Assembly (NCBI GenBank): GCA_016706865.1
Contig: JADJIS010000001.1
Coordinates: 62,001-126,000, forward strand
Direction of reading: 5' to 3'
Source: Bacteroidota bacterium
GTDB taxonomy: Bacteria > Bacteroidota > Bacteroidia > Chitinophagales > BACL12
DNA: 64,000 bases
This document shows, piece after piece, positions 33,181 to 42,830 of this stretch (positions are counted from its first letter, which is position 1; each line of letters opens with the position of its first letter). The notes under the pieces were generated by a model, which had not been told where the DNA came from, made no database searches, and saw only the letters and a list, made by a program, of their open reading frames with translations. A program made the position numbers and the translations under genes.

Positions 33181-34554
33181 TTAGAGTCTGACGGTAAGTG
33201 CAGTTCCAGTTACAACTTCGAAGGTATATTCTTTTGTTGCAGCCATATCCTTTTTTGAAAGATAACGGTAAATAACAATGTATTTTCCGGGCTGCAAAGC
33301 CAGTGTTTCCTTTAAGTTCGTATCGCTCAGCTCGTAAACTTCCTCCAATTTATTCTCCTTATTTTCATATATCGCACCGGCTATCTGTTCATTTTTACTG
33401 AAAGTGACATATCCGGGCGCTGAGATCTCAATTGTTGTGGTTTTATCCTGTTCAACCTGAACTCCGCTTACCTTAATTACCGGCAAAGTTAAAATTTCAA
33501 GTTCATACTCACCAATTAATAATTTTTGACTGTTGTTGGAGGTTTGATTTATGACGATTTTTTTATCTTTTTTGATGATGCAATTGATTCTTCCCTTAAA
33601 GGTTTCTCCCTTCACATACACTTTCAAATAACCCTGAGGAGCCGGTTCTGTGATGATATTTAATTCGCCTTTAGTGAGATCGATATTCTTTTTCCAAATT
33701 TCCGGAGTAGTGTGAATTTGAAGATCATAACCTAAAGATGGATCAAGTGTAATGGTATCCGGATGTCCTTTTGGATCTATAGTATGGTAATAATTAAATC
33801 GTGCCTTTCCTGTTTCGGCATCGGTGAAGGTCATCAGCATATCTGTTTCCGTTGGATCTTTATTAACATCTAAAAGATCTACTCTGGTAAAAACGGAATT
33901 AAATATTTTGGCAATGGTAGTATTTATCACAAATTCGGTTTGCAGCTCCGATTCAATATTTAAAAATTCACCCATACAGGAAAATTGTGAATATTCCGTT
34001 GCATCTATACCAATTCCAATTACATATGATTTTGTTATAATTCCCTGATTCTTTAATCGCAAAACAACTTCACAGGGATTTAACCCACAGGATTCAAAAC
34101 CATCGCTTACAAGTATTAAAATATTGCGATAATTTTTTGCATCAGGACCGAAATCCGTAATTGTTTGTTCTATGGAATACGCAATTGGGGTAACTCCCTG
34201 AGGACGAATATCATCCAGCTTGTTATTAATTGCAAGAGCATTTTTAGATTTAAATGCAATTTCCAATTTGGAGTCTTCGCAGTCATTAGCCGGTTGCGGA
34301 CTCTGATGTCCATAAATGCGCATTGCCATCTGAACGTTTGGCATATTATTTAGACTATCTGCAATTCCATTTACAACCCTATGAGCGGCCACCATTTTAG
34401 AATTGCGATCCCAGTTTTGTAACATACTGCGCGATGCATCCACTAAAAACAGCACACGTGTGGGTTGCGCAGTTTGAGCAAATAATTGTGTACTGATGAA
34501 TAAGATCAGTATGATTGAAAATAATTTTGGATGATATGTAATTATTTTTTTCAA
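33181..34554 (-). CDS. Secreted von Willebrand factor A protein (1), 457 aa
   Basis: Signal peptide at residues 1-26 (FSIILILFISTQLFA). A vWA domain follows, with an intact MIDAS start LFLVDASRSMLQNWDR (DxSxS) and the later IAYSIEQTITDF and LILVSDGFESCG. The C-terminal 240 residues are beta-rich repeats of transthyretin/Ig-like type. It starts 11 bases upstream of the transketolase gene's start region and follows a paralogue by one base. Metal-dependent adhesion or complex assembly is likely; partner unknown. Confidence 0.82.
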   Translation of the reverse strand: MKKIITYHPKLFSIILILFISTQLFAQTAQPTRVLFLVDASRSMLQNWDRNSKMVAAHRVVNGIADSLNNMPNVQMAMRIYGHQSPQPANDCEDSKLEIAFKSKNALAINNKLDDIRPQGVTPIAYSIEQTITDFGPDAKNYRNILILVSDGFESCGLNPCEVVLRLKNQGIITKSYVIGIGIDATEYSQFSCMGEFLNIESELQTEFVINTTIAKIFNSVFTRVDLLDVNKDPTETDMLMTFTDAETGKARFNYYHTIDPKGHPDTITLDPSLGYDLQIHTTPEIWKKNIDLTKGELNIITEPAPQGYLKVYVKGETFKGRINCIIKKDKKIVINQTSNNSQKLLIGEYELEILTLPVIKVSGVQVEQDKTTTIEISAPGYVTFSKNEQIAGAIYENKENKLEEVYELSDTNLKETLALQPGKYIVIYRYLSKKDMAATKEYTFEVVTGTALTVRL

Positions 34555-34555
34555 A

Positions 34556-35923
34556 TTATAATTTCACCAATGCAGTTTTACTGCTTTTAATTGTAAAATT
34601 AGTTTCCTTTGTATTTGCTGATGCTTTTTTTAGATTTGACCTGCTGAATATTTTATAATCTCCCGGTAACAATTGCACCATTTCTGAAGCTCCGGAGCCC
34701 GTTAGGGTTGATTCGTAGATCTTTTCCAAATTACCATCCGTTAATGTATAAATACTATAAATTTTGTTTTCGGGGGATGAAATATTGAGTGTTCCTGGAA
34801 GCGGGATTTCTATTTTATTATCTACTCCTCCCTTAATTTGGTAATTCTCGTAATGGATTCTTGGGAGAGTAAGAACATCAATATCATAGGTACCTGCAAT
34901 ATATTTATGTTTGGAATTAAAATTCTGTACGTATAAAATTTCACCGCTATCATTATTTCTTACTACACATTGTTTTTCACTGAACACTGTTCCTGTTCCT
35001 TCCGTGAGTTGTAAAATTCCAAGTGGTACATCCACACCTATAATATTGTGTTTACCCGGAATTAATTCCACTTCTTTTAATTCAACTTCCGGTGTTGTAT
35101 GTACAACAATATTATATTTTCCAATGGGATTTAAATATAAGGTATCGGGTTGATTTTTTTCATCCGGAGTTTGCACATAATTATATCTCACCTCACCGGA
35201 AAAACTATCGTAAAAAGTTATTTCAATATTTTTTTCTGTAGGCAATCCGAAAGCATCAATTAAATTTATTTGAGTGGTGGTAATATTTAATGCCTGAGAA
35301 ATTACGATACTCATTGCATTAGAAAATGCTTTTTCATTTCCGGCATCATAATAACTTCCAATACATTCAAAATTCTTTTTATCGCTTTCTTTTAATCCGA
35401 GGCCAATAACAAATGGTTTCAGGGTAATTCGTTTCTCCCTCAACACATCTGAACTTGCGCAGGGATCGCCTTCACAATTTTCAATTCCATCCGTAATTAA
35501 AATAATGGAGTTCGTTCCTTCCGTAGAAATAAAATCGCCGGCTGAGAGAAAAAGGGAATAAGCAATGGGCGTATATCCCTGGGGAGTTAATGTATTTAAT
35601 TTTGCTTTAATTGCAGAGGCTGAATTTTTAGAAATTGGCACTTCCAGTTTGGAATCTTCGCAATCATGGGCAACTCTTGGACTTTGATGACCAAATACAC
35701 GTATTCCGATCTGAACGTCAGGTTCTGCTTTTTGAATGCTATCAATTGTTTTTACCACGAGCTTTTTAGCTACTTCCCATTTATTGGTATTGTTCCAGGG
35801 ATCCACCATACTTCCACTTCCATCCAAAAGAATGAGGATACGTTTGGTGTTTCCTACAGGTTTAGTTTGGCTAAAACCAGATACAGATAGGAAAACGGAT
35901 AACAAAAGTAAAAGTTTGTGCAT
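34556..35923 (-). CDS. Secreted von Willebrand factor A protein (2), 455 aa
   Basis: The ATG at 35923 (MHKLLLLLSVFLSVSGFSQ) gives a proper signal peptide; nine upstream codons are probably not translated. The vWA domain has MIDAS DGSGS in ILLDGSGSMVDPW, then GYTPIAYSLFLSAGDF and IILITDGIENCEG. Beta-rich C-terminal repeats match the neighbouring paralogue. The two genes are one base apart, a clear tandem duplication with moderate divergence. Confidence 0.82.
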   Translation of the reverse strand: MHKLLLLLSVFLSVSGFSQTKPVGNTKRILILLDGSGSMVDPWNNTNKWEVAKKLVVKTIDSIQKAEPDVQIGIRVFGHQSPRVAHDCEDSKLEVPISKNSASAIKAKLNTLTPQGYTPIAYSLFLSAGDFISTEGTNSIILITDGIENCEGDPCASSDVLREKRITLKPFVIGLGLKESDKKNFECIGSYYDAGNEKAFSNAMSIVISQALNITTTQINLIDAFGLPTEKNIEITFYDSFSGEVRYNYVQTPDEKNQPDTLYLNPIGKYNIVVHTTPEVELKEVELIPGKHNIIGVDVPLGILQLTEGTGTVFSEKQCVVRNNDSGEILYVQNFNSKHKYIAGTYDIDVLTLPRIHYENYQIKGGVDNKIEIPLPGTLNISSPENKIYSIYTLTDGNLEKIYESTLTGSGASEMVQLLPGDYKIFSRSNLKKASANTKETNFTIKSSKTALVKL

Positions 35924-36106
35924 AGTCTGGCTCCGATAAAACGGATTCAACCTTTAAAAGATTGTTTTGCAAATAAACAAAAATGCTGCCGTTTATTCGC
36001 AGTTCTTTAAGTTAGGCTTTAAACAGTGGAGTTGAGGGTATGTATAGTATAGTTTGCAAAAACACCATAAAGGAGTGCAATTACATTTATTTGTGCGCTC
36101 CCATCG

Positions 36107-38137
36107 TTATTGATCAGCAATAATTAGTTTTTGGGAAAAGTTCTTTTTTCCCGAACGAATAACCCCATAGTATATTCCATTTAGCCAATGGATAGGAAAT
36201 TCATTCAAACCTTGCGATATTTTAGATTCTAATATTATCTGTCCTGCAGAATTGAAAATTGTAAAGGTTGCATCGTTTTCAATCTGGAAATCAACTTGAA
36301 GAAATACTACATTATTGCTGTGATAAATTTGTATATCATCATTATTAATTTGATCGATATTTTCTATAACAGGAAAATTAAGTATTACCTGATTAGATGG
36401 AAGAGACAAAGTATCTTCAATTCCATATACACTTGCAACGGATAAAACATAAACGTAATATGGTACTCCCCAGCTAATTAAATTTCCCTCACTGTCAGTT
36501 GTGCTGGCATTGCCATTTAATTCAATATCATTTCCATCCGGAATTATCGAAAAATAATTTGGAGAACCCACAGCTTGCGCAGAAGCAACATCAAAATCAA
36601 ATGCCGTAGCAAAATCCACAAGAAATACTCTGTATTCTTCCACAGTTTGTTCCAGGGCAGAAACGGAGATGGAGATTTTAATATCATCGCCATTACCGGT
36701 CTCCGCAATATCTTCCAAGATTATACTATTAACAACCGATGTTTGCGTTTCAATGGTAATTACTTCTGAAGGATCAGATAATGCACTTACAGCCGCGGAT
36801 GTTCCATCAGCAACACTTAAAACAAAACTTTTGTATTTTGCGGGTTCTATCAGATCACCATCTGAATCAACGGATAATTCGTTTAGTAAAAGGGTATAAT
36901 TTATTTCTCCGGGTGCTACAGAAATATAATTTCCCGGACCAACAATTTCTGCTTCAGCTAAAGTAAAAACATCGGCAATATCTTTTTTCACAATTATAAT
37001 TCTGTATTCACTAATACCTTGAATTGTTTCCGGTTCATCGAAGGTAACTTTAATATCCAGACCATTTCCAAAGTCATCAATATCTGTTATAACATTTTCC
37101 ACTGGAGCGGAAACTGCATCAATTAATTCCACAGCTTCGGATGCTTTGGAAATCATATTTGCATAACCAGATGCAGGATCCATAACATTTAAAACAAATA
37201 ATTTATATGGTTCTCCAACAGTGATCAGATCGCCGTCGCTATCCTGTGAAAGTGCTGTGAATGCTCCTGTGTAGTCGATACTTCCATCCGGAATTAATTC
37301 TAAATATTGGCCCGGCAACAAATCATTTGCCATGTCCACCGTAAAATTTTCTGCAATAGCTTTTTTAACCGCAATAATGCGATAAACATCTATATCTTCT
37401 TCATCACCTGGAGCGGTGAAATTAAATTGCAGATCCTCACCTGTTCCGGAGGTTCCTGCATCCTGCACAAAATTCCATATCGGAGAATAGGAAACTAATT
37501 CTGTGGTAATTGGTGTGTCAGCAATTAATTGATAAGCGTAATCATGAATTGTTATCCCGCTTAAAATATCAACACTTAATCGCATCCAACCATAATGCAA
37601 TGCTCCATCGATATAAAATTGAAATGCTGCGAATTTATCTACAGCGCCATACCAATCACCACCTGCAATTGCCTGATGATCGTAACTGCTATAAACATTA
37701 AAATTTAATCGTTCATATAAATTTGCGATATTAAGTGTAAAATTTAATCCTTCATCAATTACAGCTCCCGAATTAAGTAAGGGAGCAACTGTGAATACAA
37801 TTTGTGTTGCACCGCCTGTATATGTCGCCCAAGGTAAACCTGAATAGGTAACAGGTACAATTTGGGTACTGATCGCAACTTTATTATCCCCCAAAGGATT
37901 TATTCGCAATTTTAATTCTGATGTTGAAAATGATGTAAATGTTTCCGCAATAAAGATCAATTTAAAATCCACATCACCGTCATTATCCATATCTATTTGC
38001 ACTTCATCAGTAAATGCAGTTTCATCCGGATCAACATCAGTGTAAATTATTTGTGCATTTGCAGTATTTCCAATTAGTAAAAATGCTGAAGAAAACAGGG
38101 AGTAGTTGCTTAACTTAAAGAGTTGTTCCTTTTTCAC
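36107..38137 (-). CDS. T9SS-secreted repeat protein, 676 aa
   Basis: Signal peptide (SLFSSAFLLIGNTANA) followed by QIIYTDVDPDETAFTDE and an acidic, Ca-binding-like DMDNDGDVDFKL. Three internal repeats of about 120 residues follow, each with EYRIIIVKKDIA...-type and GPGNYISVAPG-type segments. The C-terminal 75 residues (ATFTIFNSAGQIILESKISQ...YYGVIRSGKKNFSQKLII) are a type A T9SS sorting domain. The same N-terminal design is found in the protein at 39637-40560. Likely surface-attached; function unknown. Confidence 0.78.
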   Translation of the reverse strand: MKKEQLFKLSNYSLFSSAFLLIGNTANAQIIYTDVDPDETAFTDEVQIDMDNDGDVDFKLIFIAETFTSFSTSELKLRINPLGDNKVAISTQIVPVTYSGLPWATYTGGATQIVFTVAPLLNSGAVIDEGLNFTLNIANLYERLNFNVYSSYDHQAIAGGDWYGAVDKFAAFQFYIDGALHYGWMRLSVDILSGITIHDYAYQLIADTPITTELVSYSPIWNFVQDAGTSGTGEDLQFNFTAPGDEEDIDVYRIIAVKKAIAENFTVDMANDLLPGQYLELIPDGSIDYTGAFTALSQDSDGDLITVGEPYKLFVLNVMDPASGYANMISKASEAVELIDAVSAPVENVITDIDDFGNGLDIKVTFDEPETIQGISEYRIIIVKKDIADVFTLAEAEIVGPGNYISVAPGEINYTLLLNELSVDSDGDLIEPAKYKSFVLSVADGTSAAVSALSDPSEVITIETQTSVVNSIILEDIAETGNGDDIKISISVSALEQTVEEYRVFLVDFATAFDFDVASAQAVGSPNYFSIIPDGNDIELNGNASTTDSEGNLISWGVPYYVYVLSVASVYGIEDTLSLPSNQVILNFPVIENIDQINNDDIQIYHSNNVVFLQVDFQIENDATFTIFNSAGQIILESKISQGLNEFPIHWLNGIYYGVIRSGKKNFSQKLIIADQ

Positions 38138-38668
38138 GATCCGTTCGAATTAATTATGATTAAAGTTAAGGAAAAAAAGGGAAGTCGTGAAACGTCCACC
38201 TTCGCTAAAGCTACGGAGGACAAGTCAATCGTGAGGCGTGAGTCCGTTGAACTCTATCGGGAGTCAATAGTCATTAGTCAAGAGTAATAGTATTCGGCTA
38301 TCGAGGATCTTTTCGTGAAGCGTGAATCGTGAAGCGTGAGTCCGGGAAGCATAAACATTTGAGCGTCAATCTCGCAAGTGAATTTTTGATTAATTGTAGA
38401 GACGCAATGCATTGCGTCTCTACAATTAATCAAAAATTCACGGTGCGAAGGAAAATTTCAACCCGGAGCAATCTCGCCACTACTAACGGGGTCATTATTC
38501 AGGAGTATAAGTTTTCGGTTTACCGGGATCAAACTCATCACTCATAACTCATTACTCATTTTCGTGAATCGTGAGCCCGCTCCTGCTAACATTGGAACTT
38601 TTTGGAAGACCTCAAACTTTCGGCCGAGCAAAAGCATACTCACCACTCACTACTCCCCATTCACCCCA
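38138..38668. repeat. Gap with GTGAATCGTGAAGCGTGAG repeats and a long palindrome
   Basis: About 530 bases without a gene. It contains GTGAAGCGTGAATCGTGAAG units (38315-38340), GAGTCAATAGTCATTAGTCA near 38260, CGGCTATCGAGGATC near 38294 (also near 59292), a 64-bp palindrome, and the module GGATCAAACTCATCACTCATAACTC at 38526-38550. The last part before 38668 is ordinary AT-rich sequence. Confidence 0.6.
38378..38441. repeat. Perfect 64-bp palindrome
   Basis: Two 32-base arms, beginning GTGAATTTTTGATTAATTGT and meeting at GCAATG|CATTGC, are exact reverse complements with no spacer. The core GTAGAGACGCAATGCATTGC resembles a repeat common between genes in Bacteroidota and some other phyla. It could extrude as a cruciform or form a strong RNA hairpin. 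Confidence 0.95.
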
Positions 38669-39514
38669 TCAATAATCCCCCAACGTCTCCTCAAGTTGCC
38701 CCAAAGCTTTCTCCAGCTGCTCATTATTCGGAGCAACTCCATGCCATTGGTGGTCGTTTGTCATAAAATCGACACCGCTTCCCATTGCAGTATGTAGTAA
38801 TATCATAACTGGTTTTCCTTTTCCGGTATGGTTTTGAGCTGTTTTAATGGTTTCGAGTATCTTTTCCATGTCATTTCCTTCCTTAAGTTCAATAACATCC
38901 CAACCAAAGGCTTCCCATTTGGCTTTGAGGTTACCTAAACTCATTACTTTCTCGGTGGGACCATCTATTTGCTGACCGTTATAATCTATTGCAGAAATAA
39001 TATTATCTACTTTGTGATGTGCCGCAAACATGGCAGCTTCCCATATTTGTCCCTCATCCATTTCGCCATCGCCATGCAGGGTGTACACCAAACGATCGTC
39101 GCCGTTTAATTTTTTGGCGAGAGCAGTGCCAATTGCAACGGATAAACCTTGTCCTAAGGAGCCGCTTGCTATGCGAATACCTGGTAAATGTTCCGCTGTA
39201 GTTGGGTGGCCTTGCAAACGTGAATCCATTTTGCGGAAGGTTTTTAACTCTTCTATCGGAAAATAACCTGCTCTGGCTAAAACACTGTACCAAACAGGAG
39301 AAATATGACCGTTGCTCAGATAAAAAACATCTTCCCCGATACCATCCATTTTAAAATCGGTATTGTGTTGCATTACATCAAAATACAAGGCGACAAAATA
39401 ATCGGCGCAACCCAAAGAACCACCCGGATGCCCGCTCTGACAACCGTGAACCTGGCGAATTATATCTCTGCGCACTTGCGTGGCTATACGTTTTAGTTGA
39501 TTGATATCTGACAT
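38669..39514 (-). CDS. Transketolase, N-terminal subunit
   Basis: 281 residues, the thiamine-diphosphate-binding half. Motifs: GCQSGHPGGSLGCADYFVAL, SGSLGQGLSVAIGTALAKK, and the cofactor motif HGDGEMDEGQIWEAAMFAAH followed by ISAIDYNGQQ (GDG...N pattern). Its partner half lies 5.5 kb away at 32213-33169. In most Bacteroidota with a split enzyme the two genes are adjacent, so this arrangement is unusual. Confidence 0.93.
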   Translation of the reverse strand: MSDINQLKRIATQVRRDIIRQVHGCQSGHPGGSLGCADYFVALYFDVMQHNTDFKMDGIGEDVFYLSNGHISPVWYSVLARAGYFPIEELKTFRKMDSRLQGHPTTAEHLPGIRIASGSLGQGLSVAIGTALAKKLNGDDRLVYTLHGDGEMDEGQIWEAAMFAAHHKVDNIISAIDYNGQQIDGPTEKVMSLGNLKAKWEAFGWDVIELKEGNDMEKILETIKTAQNHTGKGKPVMILLHTAMGSGVDFMTNDHQWHGVAPNNEQLEKALGQLEETLGDY

Positions 39515-39636
39515 GCGATCTACGTTATTTTGGGCAAAGATAGGAAAGAAAATGGACAGGAGATCTGGGTTAGGTATTTCTATTTATTTGATCGCCATGC
39601 AATCATTTTAGACTAAAAATAATGAAATTAAACTGA

Positions 39637-40560
39637 TCATTGCAAAATTACTTTTTTTACCATTTTATCATTCCCTAATGTCACTTCCACCAAATATAAA
39701 GAAGGAGGTAATTCATCAAATGTTATTTTGGTGTTTTTTTCATTTAGAGTAGTTTCATATACTAACTCTCCGGACAGATTTAAAATTTTAACTGATGGCC
39801 TTTCTTTTTGTGCTAAATTGATATATTTATCCTCCGCAATAATATAAATATCACTTTCAAAACTATATATCGTAATCCCAGGCAAATATATTTCTTCAAC
39901 AGCATTAAAATTTATGGTATCTCCTGCATAAATGGGTTTATCCACTTCCATTTCATATGCATAATCTTTTATAATTAATACATCTCCCGAGTCAATAACA
40001 CTGCAACGTATCCAACCATAATGATAATTATCGTCGCTATCCACAAAATGAACGCCCAGATAACGGTCGATTTTTTCTGGGAACCAATTGCCGCCGGATC
40101 CAATCAGGATTCCACTATTAAATTTTAGTTTATAAGCCATTCTTTGGAATGGCCAGTCCTGAAAACTTAAACCATCTGGTCCAACCTTTGTAATTATATC
40201 GCCAAGATTAATCGCATACGGATAATACCGAGTGAACGAACTTGAAAATGTATTATAACTACCTGCAATTTCATTTTCAGGTGAATCAGGAAATGATGCC
40301 CAAATTACCGTTCTTGTAAATGTTTCCCCTAATTCACCTGAATAGGTAGTGGTAACATATTGTGTATTCCCTCGTTGAAATGAAAAATCAATTAATCCAT
40401 TATTATCCATATCAACAAACCCTTCTTCCTCATAGGTATCTAAAATCATATCCGGATCAATATCAGTATAAATTATTTGTGCCGTTGAGTTATTGTTCAA
40501 TAGCAAAAACGTAACAGATAAAATGGAATACTCCTTAAGGGTAAATTGAATTTTTCCCAT
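39637..40560 (-). CDS. T9SS-secreted protein, 307 aa
   Basis: Signal peptide ending STAQ followed by IIYTDIDPDMILDTYEEE and VDMDNNGLIDFSFQRG, the same opening as the 676-aa protein. A middle region with HYGWIRCSVIDSGDVLIIKD is shared too. The last 75 residues (VKILNLSGELVYETTLNEKN...LYLVEVTLGNDKMVKKVILQ) are a type A T9SS sorting domain. A shorter family member without the internal repeats. Confidence 0.78.
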   Translation of the reverse strand: MGKIQFTLKEYSILSVTFLLLNNNSTAQIIYTDIDPDMILDTYEEEGFVDMDNNGLIDFSFQRGNTQYVTTTYSGELGETFTRTVIWASFPDSPENEIAGSYNTFSSSFTRYYPYAINLGDIITKVGPDGLSFQDWPFQRMAYKLKFNSGILIGSGGNWFPEKIDRYLGVHFVDSDDNYHYGWIRCSVIDSGDVLIIKDYAYEMEVDKPIYAGDTINFNAVEEIYLPGITIYSFESDIYIIAEDKYINLAQKERPSVKILNLSGELVYETTLNEKNTKITFDELPPSLYLVEVTLGNDKMVKKVILQ

Positions 40561-40690
40561 TTAATATATTTTAACGAATTTTTCAGAAAAAATTTGTTGC
40601 GATTGTGTTGTCAATTTTACAAAATAAACCCCGGCTGATAATTTACTTACATCAATATAAGACTTTTCACGAATACGATTGCCATTATTC
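40561..40690 (-). pseudogene. Remnant of a T9SS C-terminal sorting domain
   Basis: Between the uvrB stop and the ATG of the 307-aa gene, a minus-strand frame reads NGNRIREKSYIDVSKLSAGV followed by YFVKLTTQSQQIFSEKFVKIY and TAA at 40561-40563. SxLSxGVYFVKL...EKFVKIY is the classical end of a type A sorting domain. The rest of the protein is missing. Its first codons overlap the end of uvrB in another frame, so a deletion joined the two. Confidence 0.75.
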
Positions 40691-42715
40691 CACCCTATCA
40701 TCCAAAATCTTCTGCAATGAATACATTTCATCCCTCAACCTCGCAGCATCTAAAAACTCCATATTTTTTGCAGCCTGCACCATTTTCTTTTTGGTATCGG
40801 AAATTGCTTTTTCGAGTTGGGGTTTGCTCATGAGTTGCACTACCGGATCAGCTACGAGAGACGACATATCCTGTGGTTCAATATAAGGTTGCGGATCACC
40901 GCTTTTGAGATTGACGATGCTGGATTTTTTAAATATTTCTTCTGTTGATTTTATAATTGTTGTAGGGGTAATATTATGTTTTGCATTATATGCAATTTGT
41001 TTTGCGCGTCGTCGATTTGTTTCATCGATGGTGCGTTGCATGCTTTCTGTTATTTTATCGGCATACATAATTACTCTTCCGTTTGAATTTCGCGCAGCTC
41101 TTCCGGAAGTTTGTGTTAAAGATCTTGTATTGCGTAAAAATCCTTCTTTATCAGCATCTAAAATTGCAACTAAAGAAACTTCGGGAAGATCTAAACCTTC
41201 TCTTAATAAATTAACGCCTACAATTACATCAATTTTTCCTAAACGCAGGTCGCGCAAAATTTCCACGCGTTCCAAGGTTTCCACTTCACTGTGAATGTAA
41301 CGGCATTTTACATTCATCTTAAATAAATATTTTGATAATTCTTCTGCCATTCTTTTTGTGAGTGTTGTAACCAATACACGTTCATTTTGTTGTATGCGCA
41401 GATCTATTTCATGTAACAGATCATCTATCTGATTTAATGAAGGTCTTATATCAATGGGCGGATCCAATAATCCTGTTGGTCGAACCACTTGTTCAACAAT
41501 TACACCACCACTTTGTTTTAATTCAAAATCAGCGGGAGTTGCACTCACATAAATTGTCTGATTTAACAAACTCATAAATTCATCGAAATTCTGTGGTCGG
41601 TTATCCATAGCGCTGGGCAAACGAAAACCGTATTCCACCAGATTTATTTTTCGGGCTCTGTCGCCACCATACATAGCACCTACCTGAGGAACGGAAGCAT
41701 GACTTTCGTCTATCACCATTAAAAAATCTTCCGGAAAATAATCAATAAGACAGAATGGGCGCTGACCCTGTTTTCTTCTATCAAAAAAACGCGAATAATT
41801 TTCTATACCGCTGCAATATCCTAATTCCTTTATCATTTCAATATCGAAATTCACGCGTTCGGCTAAACGTTTTGCATCTATATATTTTCCTATGCTTTCA
41901 AAATATCGAACCTGTGCATCTAATTCCGCATGAATCTCATGAATTACAGAAGGCAAAATATCGCGAGGAGCTATATATAAATTCGCAGGAAAAATGGCAA
42001 TATTTTTTTGTGACTCCGTTTTTTTTCCTGTATCGGGATTAAATACTTCTATCTCTTCAATTTCATCTCCAAAAAAAGAAATGCGATATCCAAAATCGGC
42101 GTATGCGGGAAAAATATCCACAATATCTCCATTCACTCTGAAATTTCCGCGTTTAAATTCCACTCCCGCGCGACTGTATAATGCATCCACCAAATGATGT
42201 AATAATACACTGCGCGAAATTTTATCTCCCACATTCAGTTTGATGATACTTTCTTTAAATTCAGCGGGATTTCCCATACCGTAGATACAACTTACCGTTG
42301 CAACAACAATTACATCCCTTCTCCCGCTTTGTAAACTGGAGGATGTTTTTAAACGCAATTTTTCCACCTCTGCATTTATGGAAAGATCTTTTTCGATGTA
42401 AGTATCTGAGGATGAAATATATGCCTCGGGTTGATAATAATCGTAATAACTCACAAAATATTCCACTGCATTATCCGGAAAAAATTGTTTGAATTCACCA
42501 TATAACTGCGCTACAAGTGTCTTGTTATGGGATAAGATAAGAGTGGGCTTTTGCACCTGCTGAATAACATTGGCAATGGTGAAGGTCTTTCCGCTTCCGG
42601 TAACTCCCAGTAGCACCTGTGCCTGTTCTCCGTTGTTGATACCATCCACTAGCTGCTTAATGGCCTCGGGTTGGTCGCCTGTGGGTATAAATTTGCTGGT
42701 TAATTTAAAATCCAT
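40685..42715 (-). CDS. uvrB: Excinuclease ABC subunit B (UvrB)
   Basis: Damage-verification helicase of nucleotide excision repair. The ATG at 42715 (MDFKLTSKFIPTGDQPEAIK) is preferred over a TTG four codons upstream. Motifs: Walker A GVTGSGKTFT, the beta-hairpin region FVSYYDYYQPEAYISSSDTY, DESHASVPQVGAMYGGD, LLREGLDLPEVSLVAILDAD and TSGRAARNSNGRVIMY. The C-terminal UVR motif is present (LEKAISDTKKKMVQAAKNME). Full length, 676 residues. Divergent from the DUF5606 gene. Confidence 0.96.
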   Translation of the reverse strand: MDFKLTSKFIPTGDQPEAIKQLVDGINNGEQAQVLLGVTGSGKTFTIANVIQQVQKPTLILSHNKTLVAQLYGEFKQFFPDNAVEYFVSYYDYYQPEAYISSSDTYIEKDLSINAEVEKLRLKTSSSLQSGRRDVIVVATVSCIYGMGNPAEFKESIIKLNVGDKISRSVLLHHLVDALYSRAGVEFKRGNFRVNGDIVDIFPAYADFGYRISFFGDEIEEIEVFNPDTGKKTESQKNIAIFPANLYIAPRDILPSVIHEIHAELDAQVRYFESIGKYIDAKRLAERVNFDIEMIKELGYCSGIENYSRFFDRRKQGQRPFCLIDYFPEDFLMVIDESHASVPQVGAMYGGDRARKINLVEYGFRLPSAMDNRPQNFDEFMSLLNQTIYVSATPADFELKQSGGVIVEQVVRPTGLLDPPIDIRPSLNQIDDLLHEIDLRIQQNERVLVTTLTKRMAEELSKYLFKMNVKCRYIHSEVETLERVEILRDLRLGKIDVIVGVNLLREGLDLPEVSLVAILDADKEGFLRNTRSLTQTSGRAARNSNGRVIMYADKITESMQRTIDETNRRRAKQIAYNAKHNITPTTIIKSTEEIFKKSSIVNLKSGDPQPYIEPQDMSSLVADPVVQLMSKPQLEKAISDTKKKMVQAAKNMEFLDAARLRDEMYSLQKILDDRVE

Positions 42716-42808
42716 AAGTTCAAACAATAATTATCTATAATTTCTCAAATATAGGGAGAGAAAAGTATCCCTTTTTCACAAAACAAATAAATCCTGATTT
42801 CGTTTCGT

Positions 42809-42816
42809 TAATTTTG
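42809..42816 (+). promoter_or_regulatory. Candidate -7 box TAATTTTG of the DUF5606 gene
   Basis: TAATTTTG fits TAnnTTTG, the Bacteroidota primary-sigma -7 element, and is centred about 18 bases before the ATG at 42831, implying a very short leader. A -33 element was not clear. Confidence 0.5.
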
Positions 42817-42830
42817 CGCAAAATTGAATT

